From Cenococcum geophilum 1.58 (taxonomy: Eukaryota > Ascomycota > Dothideomycetes > Gloniales > Gloniaceae), in assembly GCA_001692895.1 (NCBI GenBank), contig KV748178.1, forward strand, positions 5,059,917 to 5,123,916: DNA of 64,000 nt, given 5' to 3'. The notes under the pieces were generated by a model. The model was not told where the DNA came from, did no database searches, and saw only the letters and a program-made list of their open reading frames with translations. The translations under genes were made by a program, and so were the position numbers. Shown one piece after another: positions 1 to 11,309 of the stretch; within the stretch, counting starts at the first letter, position 1, and each line of letters begins with the position of its first letter.

Positions 1-308
1 GGGCATCTCACGTGTGCGCGCTAGGAATTTAGTCCACAAGCAACGTAACCGGCATCCATCGCGGTAGGTTTGGCTAAGGTGTCGATTACTTTTTAGGCAA
101 CAGTGCGCACGGACGTCTCTCCTCCGGGCCAAGCCGACTCTTGGCTGCCCAATCGTGTTAGAAATCATGTGAGTCTCAGCCGTGGCAACTTGCTGCCTAA
201 TTCCCCTCTTTGGCCCCCACGTTCCCAGCCTTTCTCTCTTTGCCTCCCCTCTCTCTTTCTCTACCAACACAGCTGCAAGTCTAAGTTTATTTCTCGATTA
301 GCTAGAAA
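1..308 (+). promoter_or_regulatory. Upstream region of the patatin/RING gene with a pyrimidine-rich tract
   Basis: Normal-composition DNA ahead of the first gene. A C/T-rich stretch at about 200-272 (runs of CTCTCTTT and CCCCTCTC) sits just upstream of the candidate ATG at 309; such CT boxes are common before transcription starts in filamentous fungi. An open frame at 103-324 overlaps it, has no recognisable domain and is low in complexity, so I treat it as chance. No TATA box is convincing. Confidence 0.4.
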
Positions 309-3300
309 ATGGACTCCTATGTAAGGTTGTTGAAGTATGAATATATCTTCTGATTGGTTCATGGTTCAGACGTGTTAACAGCTAGTTGATTGTTTGAACT
401 CCGCCGCGAGCTCGGCCGTGGCTTTGAACTCGATGATACCGGCCTTGATCCGCTCTTCAAATGCTGCATTTGCAAGAACTCTAAGACCTCCCTCGGCTAT
501 TGTGGCCAATGCAACAATTCGTTCTGCGATGATTGTTGGCAGGTAGCGACTTACAAACACAGGCCCGAGAGCGATGATAAGAGTCACAAAAAGGCGTCAC
601 TCCAACTTGGCCTCACTGTGAGGTATATTCTCAATCCTGCGAAGTGGAGCGAAAATGAAAAGAAGTGTCGTGCTGAAGACGAGGCAAACTCATTCTGGTT
701 TGGCGTTCGGAAAGATAAAGTCGACTACTTCCTTGATGAGGGAAGAGTATATGATGAGTTGCTGCCGATAACCTCCAGCCCTCGTACAGTAATGTCCGGA
801 GTCTATCCAGGATTGATATCTTTTGTGGGTGAGACAGGTCAGTGAACCGTTACCATGCGCTTATTAGATCCGGGTTGTTAACTGAAAATTTTAGGGGCCG
901 GTAAAAGTACCTTGATCAATTTTCTGGTCGATGTATGGCGCTCTCTTTCATAGATGCTTGAGCTACATTGCTGGTGCTGAATAACCAATAGTTATTAGAT
1001 CCCGAAGGACCAAAACGTGAACCGAAGCCAGTTGTTAGCGACGCCAAGGATAGAGAGGGGGAATTCCTTCCCACGTCCTCTGGCATACATCTCTTTTCAG
1101 ATCCAGTATCTAACGAAAGCAACCAGCCTCTACTCTATGTCGACTGTGAGGGATTGACTGGAGGGCAAAGAGCGCCAATAACTTCATCATATGAGCGTAT
1201 CCAGAAATCCAGCCCGAGAAAGATTGCCTGGAACGAGGTCCCGGATGATCGTGAATTCTGGTCTGCAAAGTTCTATCCACGGATATTATATGCCTTCTCA
1301 GACGTGGTAGTGTTTGTGATTCATCATAGCAACGCTAAGTCAGAATGCACTCCCAAATTTCTTAGCAAACGGGCTAACGTTTTTGCTCCTTTTAGGAAGA
1401 TTGAAGAAGTCGCGAAGAGACTAATTGTGTGGGCTTTCGAGGTTCTGGAGAAAGCGATAAATCAGCCGGTGCTGCCTAGCGCGGTTATTGCAATCAATCA
1501 GGTACCGTTAGACAGCCATCCAGATTTGTGGAGAGTTGGTCCTCGAACTCAGCAAGTGATGGATCAACTCGAGAAAGCCTCCCTCACTCGGGAGTTTGAC
1601 GTGTACGACAAATTCTGGATAGACCGAGGTTTTCGGTTCGAGAATTTGAAGTCCTTACTGGATTCCCAGTACGCAGGCATCAAAGTTGTCTCAATTCCTG
1701 AAAAAGGTGACCCTGTGCAATTGTCGGAGCAGATAAAGGCACTCGGTGAAGAAATAACCAAAGCCTGCAGCGATACGCAATCGAAGAAAAGACACTTAGG
1801 GACTAGACGGGATGCAAGTAAGCTCGAGCTTTTCCTGGGGAGAGCGTTCGACCATTTTGTCAAATCGAGTGACAAACCTTTCGATTTTGTCCAAGCCTTT
1901 TTCGAAATCAATCCCATTGTCGACGACGACAGGTTTACTACTGGGATTTTCAGACTTGCCGCCGCTGTTCGAAATATGCATAGAGAACTGCAATGTTCAA
2001 AAGTTTGGTGTAAAATCGGTGACTTCGTACTTTCCTGCATCATATTGTGGGCTTCTAGATCCGAAAGACCCGAAGGATCATGTGAGTTTGGTCATTCCGA
2101 CACTGCCATACGTAATGTTAATAAGCACAGGGCGTCAGGATGCTGTATTCAATCGGTATTGCGAGGAATTCTGCGACAAGGCAATAAAGCAATACTGTCG
2201 CGCCTACCTACCCTGCAGTTTTAAATTTCCAGTTTCTCAATTGCCTTGCGTTAACTTGGTCAGTGGTCATGCGGTGGGCCATCAAAATGAGCTTGGCCTC
2301 ATCAACCGTGGAGACTTTAATCGTCGCTATGAACCAGAGCAGCTGCAGGAAGAATTCAGAGAGAAGCTTAAAGAATCCTGGAAGCAAATCCAGAACGCAG
2401 ATGAGTCTCAGATTCATAAAGACGCCCGGAGAAGGTTTTTTACGGAAATGGGAAACCTTGAGGCCTTTAAGACCCGCTTGACCTGTTTTTCATGTTTGTC
2501 TGAACACCCTGAGCATCCTTTGCCGTGCGGTCATGTTCTTTGCACACTTTGCATACGCAGTGCGGGAGAGCGCCATGGGAAATGCTTTTCCCTTCTAAGC
2601 CAATGTCCTCTGTGTCCTCCGAGTCCTCCGAAACAAGACAATTCGCGCTATCCTTGGCTTATCTCGTTCAAACCCCCCGAAGCTGGGGTGCGAATAATGA
2701 CTTTAGATGGGTACGGCTACCAGTTTCTCTGGCGCCAGCACATGAAGCTAACCAAAAAACCCTTAGAGGTGGAATCCGCGGCATAGTGGAATTGGTGATT
2801 CTCCGAAAGCTTCAGGAAGAACTGGGTGCTGAACTTCCAATCCAAACATTTTTCGACCTGATTGTCGGGACAAGGTAGGAGCAAACGTTTAATTACAAAA
2901 TCGCGGATAAACCGGACTGATCAACTTTTTAGCGCTGGGGGCATTATTGCCCTTGCCCTTGGGGTTCAAGGTAAAACGGTAGAAGAATGCAGTAGGGAAT
3001 TTGCCGAACTCTGGAAAGAGGGTGTTATAGCTCGCTATGGAGCCGAGGACCCATTTCTAAGGTACTGGGTGATCGCGAATCATCATAGCAAATACCGGAC
3101 TTCTCCATTGAAAAATGCCTTTGAGAAAGCATTTGGGAGTATCCCTCTCTTCTCGGCAAAAAGCCAGAGTCAGGGACCATTGCCAAAGGTTGCTGTTACG
3201 ACAACGACTGTGAATGGCGAAGTGCATCTTTTGAGTGACTATAACAGACAGCCGGGAGGGGAATGTAAGTACAACCTCTTAACTCTTTGCCTGTGTCTTA

Positions 3301-4455
3301 GACATCGAGAGGCTTACATATCATCAAGCCAGTTACACTTTCTCAGCAGTTGAGATTGGGGAAGGGAGTATCAAAGTGCGGGAAGCGTAAGCAGTTTGAA
3401 ATATCGTACGGAGATTTCAACTGACAATTTTCAGTGCTCGAGCTACGGCCGCGGCCCCAGTTCTATTCGAGCCAATGTTTCATAAAGGATCAGGACAGGT
3501 ATATTTGGATGGCGCAATATATCACAACAATCCTATCAACATCGCAAGTGAAGAAAAAACGTTGATTTGGGGGCATAAATTGTGCACACATCCGGACTTA
3601 TGCAAACATCCGGGGCATCAATTACGCAAACATCCGGATATCGTCCTGTCGATCGGATCCGGATATCCTCCCCGCCATGGAAACATGACTCCATCTTCAC
3701 CAGTCGAATCCGGAGTGCGCAGCTTCATCAGGACATACCGTGCCGTTGGAGATAGCCACGTCAAGAACATTCTATCTTCGGACCGAATATGGAATACCTG
3801 GTTGGCTTCCAGGGAAGTACCGAGCCATCACTCCAAGAGGTACCGAAGACTGAATATAAAACTGAATCCAGACCCTGCTGGGCCGGATGAATCCGAAATG
3901 TTGAGACGTTTAGCTGAGTCAAGCCTCGACCAAGAGGTGGGGCCCGAAGTCAAAGAAATTGCAAGACAGTTGATAGCTTCAAGCTTCTTCTTTTATCATA
4001 CCTGGAAGACAAAGGATAGTAAGTAGTTATTCCACAAGTCCCTTATTTTAAGGCTAACTGGATTAGAATCTGCATATTTTGATGGCATAATTGAATGCCG
4101 TTTCCCTCCCGATAAGGAAACTACCAGGTTCCTGGGAGGCTTGCACACAATGCTTAGCCAAAAAAACATTGAGAAGCTTGTTTTCCATCACACTATCGTT
4201 ACACATGGAGATTGTGTCAACGAACCACTGGAGCTGACGATTTCCCTGCAGGACATCGAGAATATGAAAAAGAACGGAAGTTTTTTGGTGAATTGGGAGA
4301 TCCCTGATATCTTTTGGCAGCACAAGAAGAACCGGTCAAGGCCTGTGATGCTCCCAAAGTCTGAGATCTCCGTTTGTCTACATCGTGATGAGTTTCTTCC
4401 AATCAGCGGGTTTCCGAGGCGGTTATCGAGAACCCTTCCAGATACTGCGACGTAG
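309..4455 (+). CDS. Zinc finger / P-loop GTPase-like / RING / patatin-like phospholipase protein (spliced, about 1,209 aa)
   Basis: My exon model is 309-320, 411-837, 895-932, 992-1994, 2059-2710, 2767-2874, 2933-3264, 3302-3386, 3435-4018, 4067-4455; the lengths sum to a multiple of 3. Domains in order: a B-box-like Cys/His finger at residues ~22-70; a Walker A GETGAGKST at ~143-152, split by the intron at 838-894; a DCEG switch-like motif at ~210; a RING-type finger at ~635-680 (CxxC, CGHVLC, CPLC); then a patatin domain with the oxyanion loop DGGGIRG (~708), nucleophile elbow GTSAGG (~744) and the DGA aspartate (~911), so the Ser-Asp dyad is complete. The C-terminus ends in an ISGFPRRL motif, which I recall from fungal 'FabD/lysophospholipase-like' proteins. 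Patatins hydrolyse lipid acyl esters; the P-loop suggests nucleotide control and the RING possible ubiquitin ligation (inference). Uncertain points: the 5' end (a TGA at 387-389 blocks simple extension), the intron at ~1995-2058 (weak donor) and the very short 37-nt intron 3265-3301. No RIP-type stops. Confidence 0.82.
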
Positions 4456-4560
4456 CTTACTAGAAAGCCTGTCAGAAGAGCTGCAATGAAATACCCACTT
4501 TTGACTCTAGCACTCCAACAAACCAATAGGAATTGAAACGTCCATATCAAGCGCAAAGGC
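4456..4560. other. Short spacer between the live gene and the LINE relic
   Basis: Follows the TAG stop of the patatin gene. No open frame or repeat seen. It presumably holds the 3' UTR and polyadenylation signals; no strict AATAAA is visible. Base composition is still normal here. Confidence 0.4.
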
Positions 4561-7500
4561 TGTGTGTAGATCCTTCATGAGATACGAATTCATGACTATG
4601 TAGCTGCGCAAACGGACGCTAGGCTAAGTGGGCTGTGCCATGCTATGCCAGGTGCAACGGAAACTAACAGCAAGCCGGTCAGGTATTATAACATGTGGCA
4701 AACGATAGAAGGCGAGTAGGAGGATTACAAATGTATAGTATTCAAAAAGCCTACAGCAAACTCAGGCTGCTAGCGGACGCTAAGACGGCACTTACTAAGA
4801 ATTCGAGGGAGCTAGCAGGGAGGGTGGCCGAGCCGTACCGACTAGACCCTTGTTTTCGTGGCGTAGGTCAGGAACCTTACTGCTTTCTCTTAGATAGGGA
4901 AGTGGTGCTGGCTGGCTCAAATCCCCGGTGGATGAGGTTCGTCCCAATGGGCAGGAAGCAGCGGTTTCCCCCAGTTAGGTCATGGATCTGGGCGTCTAGA
5001 GAGCTGGCAGCTACACAGCTACAGGTAGATTTAGCAGACATCACGGCGGTGGTAGCGCACGTCGGCCAAAGGAGACTTATAATTGTGTCGGTATATATTC
5101 CAGACAGATATTTAAGAAAAACTAAGGAAGAGAATCTAGAGGAGCTCTCTAGTAGGCTAGAGATGATTAACAGTCTAATCTAGGGTAAACTATTGCGCGA
5201 CCTATATACCAAGGTAGTAATTATAGGCAACTTTAATCGGTATAATCCGCTATAGGGAGGAAGCCATATTAGTACTATATTAACGTAGGAAGAAAGCGCG
5301 CTAATTATTAACTTTATAGCGGACTAGTTACTTTAGAGCCTACTTCTAATAGGAGTACCTATATTTAAGAGTAACGTGGGGCAAACGTTAACAATTAACC
5401 TTATACTTGTAACCCTGGGCCTAGCGAGTAAACTAGTAAAGTACGCCATCTAAAAGTATAAGTATGGATAAAACTATAGAGCTATTTATACTAGCTTTTA
5501 GGTTAATATAGATACGCAGGAAAGCTAAGAGAGGTTACTTATTAAAAATATAAACTAAGATAAGATTTAAGAAGACGTGGAGCAATAGAAAGAGATAGGA
5601 TTCCCTATAGAAGATATAGATAAAATAGTTAACTACCTTAATAGGTAGGTTAATAAAGCCCTTAAAGCACACTGCTAGCGGGCTAAGCCATTACTATATA
5701 TAAAAAGATGGTGGAATAAAGACCCTATAACGCTAAGGAAGTTATATATATACTAGAGGAATAGGAATAGTATAATGTAAAGGCAAGGAAGGGACGACCC
5801 TAAGCTATATAATGTTGTAGTAAAAGCAAAGAAGCTTTTCTATAGGACTATTTAGCGATATAGAAAGCTCTATTAGAACGAATTCCTTAGTAATAGTAAT
5901 AATATATAGAAAGCGTTAAAATACCTTAATCCGCAAGCTATATCTACCTTTACTAAAATACCGCTAATTAAGAAGGCTAGAGGATAGAAAGAGGTTATTA
6001 TAGAGAACTATAATATTATAAGAAAACTACTCTAGGTATTCTTTCTGGTCCCGCCGCCGTATAAATAAAAGAAGGAAGCTATAACTAGCTATAATTAATT
6101 ACTATAGGAGCCTATCGCCAAATATAAGGTTAAGGTAGCTATATTTAGGGCTAGCCAAATAAGGCTCCTAGAAGGGACGGCCTACCAGCTAGGGTATAGC
6201 AAGAGTTGTAGCCTATACTAAGCGGTAAGATTACTACTCTCTTTATTAAATTACCTAAGATAGGGAAAGTACCATAGAAATAGAAGGTAGTAAAAATTAT
6301 ACTACTATAAAAGCTAAAGTGAGGGGACTATACGGTAGCAAACAACTATAGGCCGATCTCCCTCCTCCTAATACTAAGAAAAGTACTTAAATTACTAGTA
6401 GCGAAAAGGATAGCATACCTAGTAGAGGAATATAGCCTACTACCTAAAATATACTTTAGAGCTAGGAAGCAAAGGTTAATAATATATACGCTATTATATC
6501 TCTATAAGGACGTATTTAAAGCATAAAGAGAAAAGAAGACGCTGTCTCTAGTATTATTTAATATTAAGGGCGCGTATAATAATATAGCTATAGAGCTAGA
6601 AATTAGGAGATTACGGCAGTAATAGATACCTTAGACGATTATATAATAGGTATAAAACTTTTATATAAACCGTTAAGCCTACATCCTAGTTAATAGATAT
6701 ACATTAGAGGTATAGGCGCTTCCGTAAACGGGTCTCCTGTAGGAATTAGCACTAGCCCTAATACTCTTTCTATTCTTTAACGCGGATCTTATATAAAATA
6801 CACCTAGAAATAGTAGCTTTATAGCCTTTATTGATAACTACTTAGTATAGGTTATAGGCCTTATGGCGGAGGAAAACACGCAGATTATCTAAGGCGAGAT
6901 TATACCAATACTTAAGAAATAGGAAAGGACTAATAGAGCTTAATTTAAAGCGAAGAAAACGTTATTTATCTACCTTATTAGATATAAAGAAGCGGGCAAA
7001 GACGCCACCACGCCGCTCCAATTTAAAGGGAAAGGAATCCCCCTAATATAGAAAGTTAAAATCCTTAGGGTAATTCTTAATAAGGAGTTACGGTTTAAGG
7101 TATACCTAGTAAATAAGATAGGCAAGGCCACTAAGGTAGCGCTAGCATTGCGTAGATTAAAGGGACTATAATCTAAGAGCGTTAAGCAGCTAGCTAAGAG
7201 CTCGGTCCTATTAATAGTAGACTATATATCGCTAATATAGTACCCGCTTATAATATAAGAGTTAAAGCAGCTCCTTTAGTAGGCGCAGAGGATTATAGTA
7301 TAAGCTATTATTAGGGGGTTTTATACTATCGCTCTACTAATAGCGGAGGTAGAAGTAGGCCTACTCCCTCTTAAGTAAAGGCTGTATAACTAGGCTATCG
7401 CGTTCTAGGTATTAATCTATAAACTAGGCAAATTACATCCTTATTAGATAATTCAAAGACAGAGGCTCTATAAATAGCACCGGTTACCGCTTTAAAGGAT

Positions 7501-8600
7501 AGTAGAGATATATAAGGATGTCTAGGTAAATAGGGTACTAGAGGTTAAACCGTATATATACCCGCTATAGGTAGCTAAGCCTAATATAGTAATATATAAG
7601 GACAAAGAGTATACTTAAGCTATTATTAAAGACTATAAGCTAGGGCAGGCTAATATATACATTAATGCATTGGTTTATAATAGTAGGGCAGGAGTTAGAG
7701 TATATACTATACCATCTAAAGTAACGCTTTTGAAAATAGTAGTAAGCTCTAATTAGGCCGATACCTACCTTATAGAGCTTCTAGCAATTAGCAAGGCAGC
7801 TAACTAGCTATAGGACCCTATATATATAGCTATTAACTAAGTAGATTTTCTAATACCTGCCTCTAGTATAAGAATATTCTCTAACTCGTAATTAGCGTTG
7901 CTATTAGTATAGAGCTAGAGGGCTAAAGCCTACTAGAAAATAGTTATAGAGATTTTAAAGAAGCTTTAGCTAAATAATATTACGCTATACTAGATTTTAG
8001 GCTACTTAGGATTTATAAGAAATAAAAAGGCTAATAAGCTTACTAAAACAGTAATAAGACTAAAGAGCAAGAAGCCACTATAGAGAGACGGCCTTCTATA
8101 GTACCTCATAACGCAAGCCTTAAAAAAAGCTAAGATAATAATAAAACTGCTTTTAGCGGGAAGATTTAATACGGGCAAGTTTATAAGGAAAATTAACGCA
8201 GTACTCTACCTTAGAAAGGCTATAGGATTATACTAGCAGCTAATTAGCTCTAAAGTTACTATCCTTACACAGCTATAGACCGGCAAATTATTCCTAAAGG
8301 AATATCTCCATAAAATTAATGCATTAAAGACGGCGTTTTACGTCTATAGGCTTATAGAATTAATACAGCACTTCCTCTTCTCTTATAGGAGGTGGGTATA
8401 GTAAAGGATTAAACTAAGAGAGTAGTATAAAGATTAATTTGGGGATCTATTATATATATTAGGAGGCTACTTACGCAGATAAGAAGGAGGCAGGAATATT
8501 AACAGCCCAATTAAGCGCTAAAAGCCAGACATTAGCATAATTAAGGCTATAATTAAATTTATAAAGGAGACCGGACGTTTATACTTAGGTGTATAAAATA
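4560..8600 (+). mobile_element. Non-LTR retrotransposon (Tad1/I-like LINE) relic, ORF2 only, RIP-mutated
   Basis: Reading through stops on the + strand gives a LINE ORF2 in order: an endonuclease/phosphatase-type region (4695-~5500; the AHVGQRRLIIVSVYIPD stretch, then a mutated GDFNRxxPLWGGSH box near 5227), a linker with a WWNKDP motif near 5710, a reverse transcriptase (~6290-6900; FNIKGAYNNI, and FIDNY where FVDDY is expected, near 6822), an RNase H-like part (~7660-8060) and a Cys-poor tail (~8070-8595). No ORF1 is seen upstream, so the copy is probably 5'-truncated. The first ~490 nt form an uninterrupted frame with normal CpA/TpG, while everything after 5184 is dense in TAG/TAA. It lies just downstream of the patatin gene. 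Element ends are approximate and no target duplication was found. Confidence 0.85.
4695..5183 (+). pseudogene. Weakly mutated endonuclease-domain fragment of the LINE
   Basis: An open frame of 162 codons, the only long one in the element. Residues ~60-160 read as a LINE endonuclease segment (PVRSWIWASRELAATQLQ, VAHVGQRR, VSVYIPDR). The stop at 5181-5183 is a TAG of the kind RIP makes from CAG or TGG, and the same frame continues recognisably beyond it. It is therefore the 5' end of the LINE protein and not a separate gene. Its first ~60 residues are not clearly alignable and may include a frameshift. Confidence 0.6.
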
Positions 8601-9350
8601 TAGAGAATATAGAAGCCAATAGTAATAAGCATAAACTCTTACAAATTCCTCCTCTAATTATCTAACTAAATACACCGTAAGCCTTCTCTATATGTGCCTT
8701 TACTAGTACGTCGCTAATTAAAAAGCGTATAACGCTAGAATAGCCCTATGGACACAAGGCGTTAATAACTACTTACTTAGGCTCGCCTCTAAACTCTAAC
8801 TTTTTTCTAATAGTAACACATTTCTTTCCTTTATTTCATTAGTTAAGTATAGTATTAGGTAATAGATATATAGTTTTTATAGTTGGCTTCTAAACTAGAG
8901 CATATATATTAATAGCAGGAAGTATTTAGTTAGCGCTCTATAACAGCCTATGCCCTAAATAGTATATAGCTATAATAGAATATATATTACCCTAGCGTAT
9001 CCAGTTAAAAGTATATATTAATCTTAGTAATTAAACGGCAGAGTTTATACCTTTTAAAGTAATACGCACGGCCACTTTAACGTATTTTTACCTTTTTTAG
9101 GTATAAATCTAGGCATTTTAATTAGCGTAATTAATACGCGCTTTTAACCGGATGCGCTAAGGTGGTGTATATATATATATACGTTTTCATAGCGTGCACT
9201 TTAAAAGTCTCTTAAAAAGGATACGTTATTAATAAGTAAGGCTAGTTCGGGTGCCCGTAATAAGGCACCCAACACTTAATTAAATTTAGTTTAGCGGATA
9301 ATAAACCCTAATCTAAAGCAAATAGCTATAAAAAGCCAGCACTTAGTATA
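8601..9350. other. AT-rich mutated DNA without a recognised gene
   Basis: TpA-rich sequence, with stops in the frames I read. It probably includes the LINE 3' end and unidentified repeat DNA. One hairpin with a perfect 7-bp stem (GGGTGCC at 9249-9255, GGCACCC at 9264-9270, 8-nt loop) stands out in otherwise AT-rich sequence; its role is unknown. Confidence 0.5.
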
Positions 9351-9354
9351 CCTA

Positions 9355-9645
9355 CAATATTAATAAGTACCTATAAGTAGGAGTACCTATAATTATAGGA
9401 AACACCCATAATAGAAGGGAGTATTTACAATAGGGAGTACTCCTAATAGTAAGGAGTACCTATAATAATAAGGAGTACCTACAATAATAAGGAGCACCTA
9501 TAACAATAAAGAGTACCTACGATAAAGGGGAGTGCCTATAAGTGGCAGTGCCTATAGTAACGGGGAGTACCTATAATATTAGGGAGTACCTATGATAGTA
9601 GGTACCTATAATAGTTAGGAGTAATAGGGAGTGCCTATAGCGATA
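9355..9645. repeat. Degenerate tandem repeat, about 20-22 bp
   Basis: About a dozen variants of a unit built on GGAGTACCTATAATA follow each other (for example near 9370, 9430, 9465, 9510, 9560). Spacing is irregular and units differ by point changes, mostly of RIP type, as expected of an old minisatellite. Non-coding. Confidence 0.8.
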
Positions 9646-11300
9646 TGCTTTTGGCTAGTTTTTATTAGCCGTCTCTAGATGGTTAGCGTTTAGCTTATAT
9701 ATTTTGCTTACGGATTTCGCAAAAAAGCATGCTATTTAATTAGTATTTACATCGCTTTATTTTTATAAATTAGAAAATAGATACTTTAATTATAATGTAA
9801 CTCTTAGCTAAGTTATAGTAATTACTAGAGATCTCTACAAGAGTCTTTACTATAGTTAATTTTGGGCCATCCTAAGGAGAAACGTTTCTTGGGATGCCCT
9901 ACCTAAACCTATATTATACTAGTTTAGTCTTAGCAAATTACCTTAGTCGCACGATTTTCTAGCCTGTTAAAATGTGCTAGCGTTTTCTTAACTGGTGTAG
10001 GATAGAACTTTTCCTTTAAAGTAGTTAGTAGTCCGTATAGCAATAGAGAGAAGAGGGCCTACTAAATCTTATAGGTTTAGAGGCCATAAAGGTTAATTTA
10101 TAGACGTATAGGTATAAAATCGACCATTACGCCATATTAGGATATAGCAATCTACGTTATAGTCTCGCTTTAATCTATTAGCCTTTTATAAAAAGGTCTC
10201 CTTTTACTTTTGAAAATTCTTATTTATGGCTCGCTTTAACCTTAATAGTGACCTTTACTTTAAACACATCACCATAGTAGTAGATAATTAATAGCCTATT
10301 AGCGTTTTATGGGGTAACTAGGGTGCGAGTTAGCTCTAAATTACATATTAATAAGGTGGGAATGTTAAGAATAAATATAGAATCTACCCCTTAATATTAG
10401 CCTAAGTTTTAACTAAAAACAAGATCTTATTTTAAGAACTAGATCTAATTCTAAAAACCATATTCTAATTCTAAAGGCTATATCCTAATTCTGAGTCCTA
10501 AACATACCAAACGTAACTAAAAAGATATAGTATTAAGCCAATCGGATTATTTTTAGTTCTGGCTTAAATTGCAATCCTAATTCTGGTTTTGGGGTATAGG
10601 CCAATTAACCACTATAAAAAGGGTGTAATTTTAAAGACTAGATCTGGTTCTAGGAACGGGATCCAGTTTTCAGGAAATAGGTTAATTAACTACTATAAAA
10701 AGAGGTTGCCTATATCTGTATTTAGCATATTAGGTTTAGCTTATTTTAAAATTAGCTACGTAATTAATTATAGGCGCGTGTATAACCAACCTAACAATTA
10801 ACCTACTCTCGCAGCTACACCTTGCCTGGCGCCTTTAGTATCACTATATTAAAGCCTTACTCTATTTAAGCCTTATATATCGCAAAGTAAACTAAAACTA
10901 ATAATTATAATTAGTTATAGACTAATAAATGCTACCTATAGCTTTCTAATAATACTGGAATCCCATATACATACTACGTTTTAGCCTATATAACCAGAGA
11001 CCGCAAACGGTATCCCCGCACTTTAGGTTATTGTGGCTTAGCATTTAACTAAGCCCCGTAAAGCCTCAGTCTGAGCTATATTGGATTAGCTTAACTTTTC
11101 CGCGCCTAATCTGCAATCCTTGCGTTCCGCTCGCACTCTACTTCCTTCCTTATACTTTTCTTCCTTATTATATCCTTATTTTAAGACGCGCGACGTGTCC
11201 TTAACCTCCCTATACTTATTTACTTCTCTACCATTATACCGTCCGTTATATCCTAGCCTCTTTAATATCCCCTCCTTACCTGCCTACCCGCCTACTACGC
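9646..11300. other. Mutated DNA with a second degenerate minisatellite; no recognised gene
   Basis: No protein family recognised in either direction. At about 10400-10640 a roughly 25-bp motif (variants of CTAATTCTAAAAACCATAT) recurs several times. An open frame at 10589-10801 crosses this repeat and looks like chance. The stretch 11090-11300 is rich in C and T (TTCCTTCC runs) and may be the old 5' region of the FunK1 gene that follows. Confidence 0.5.
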
Positions 11301-11309
11301 CGGCCCTCC

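Noticed and set aside
103..324. 73-codon open frame upstream of the patatin gene
   Set aside because: Compositionally simple, no domain, overlaps the CT-rich promoter-like tract and the candidate start codon.
1564..2043. Minus-strand open frame inside the patatin gene, and a smaller one at 4063-4556
   Set aside because: Shadows of the spliced + strand gene, whose motifs are unambiguous.
9249..9270. Hairpin that could be read as a bacterial-type terminator
   Set aside because: Eukaryotic context, no adjacent gene and no U-run; most likely a chance or repeat-derived palindrome.
10589..10801. 70-codon frame in AT-rich DNA
   Set aside because: Crosses a degenerate minisatellite and has no domain or neighbours supporting a gene.
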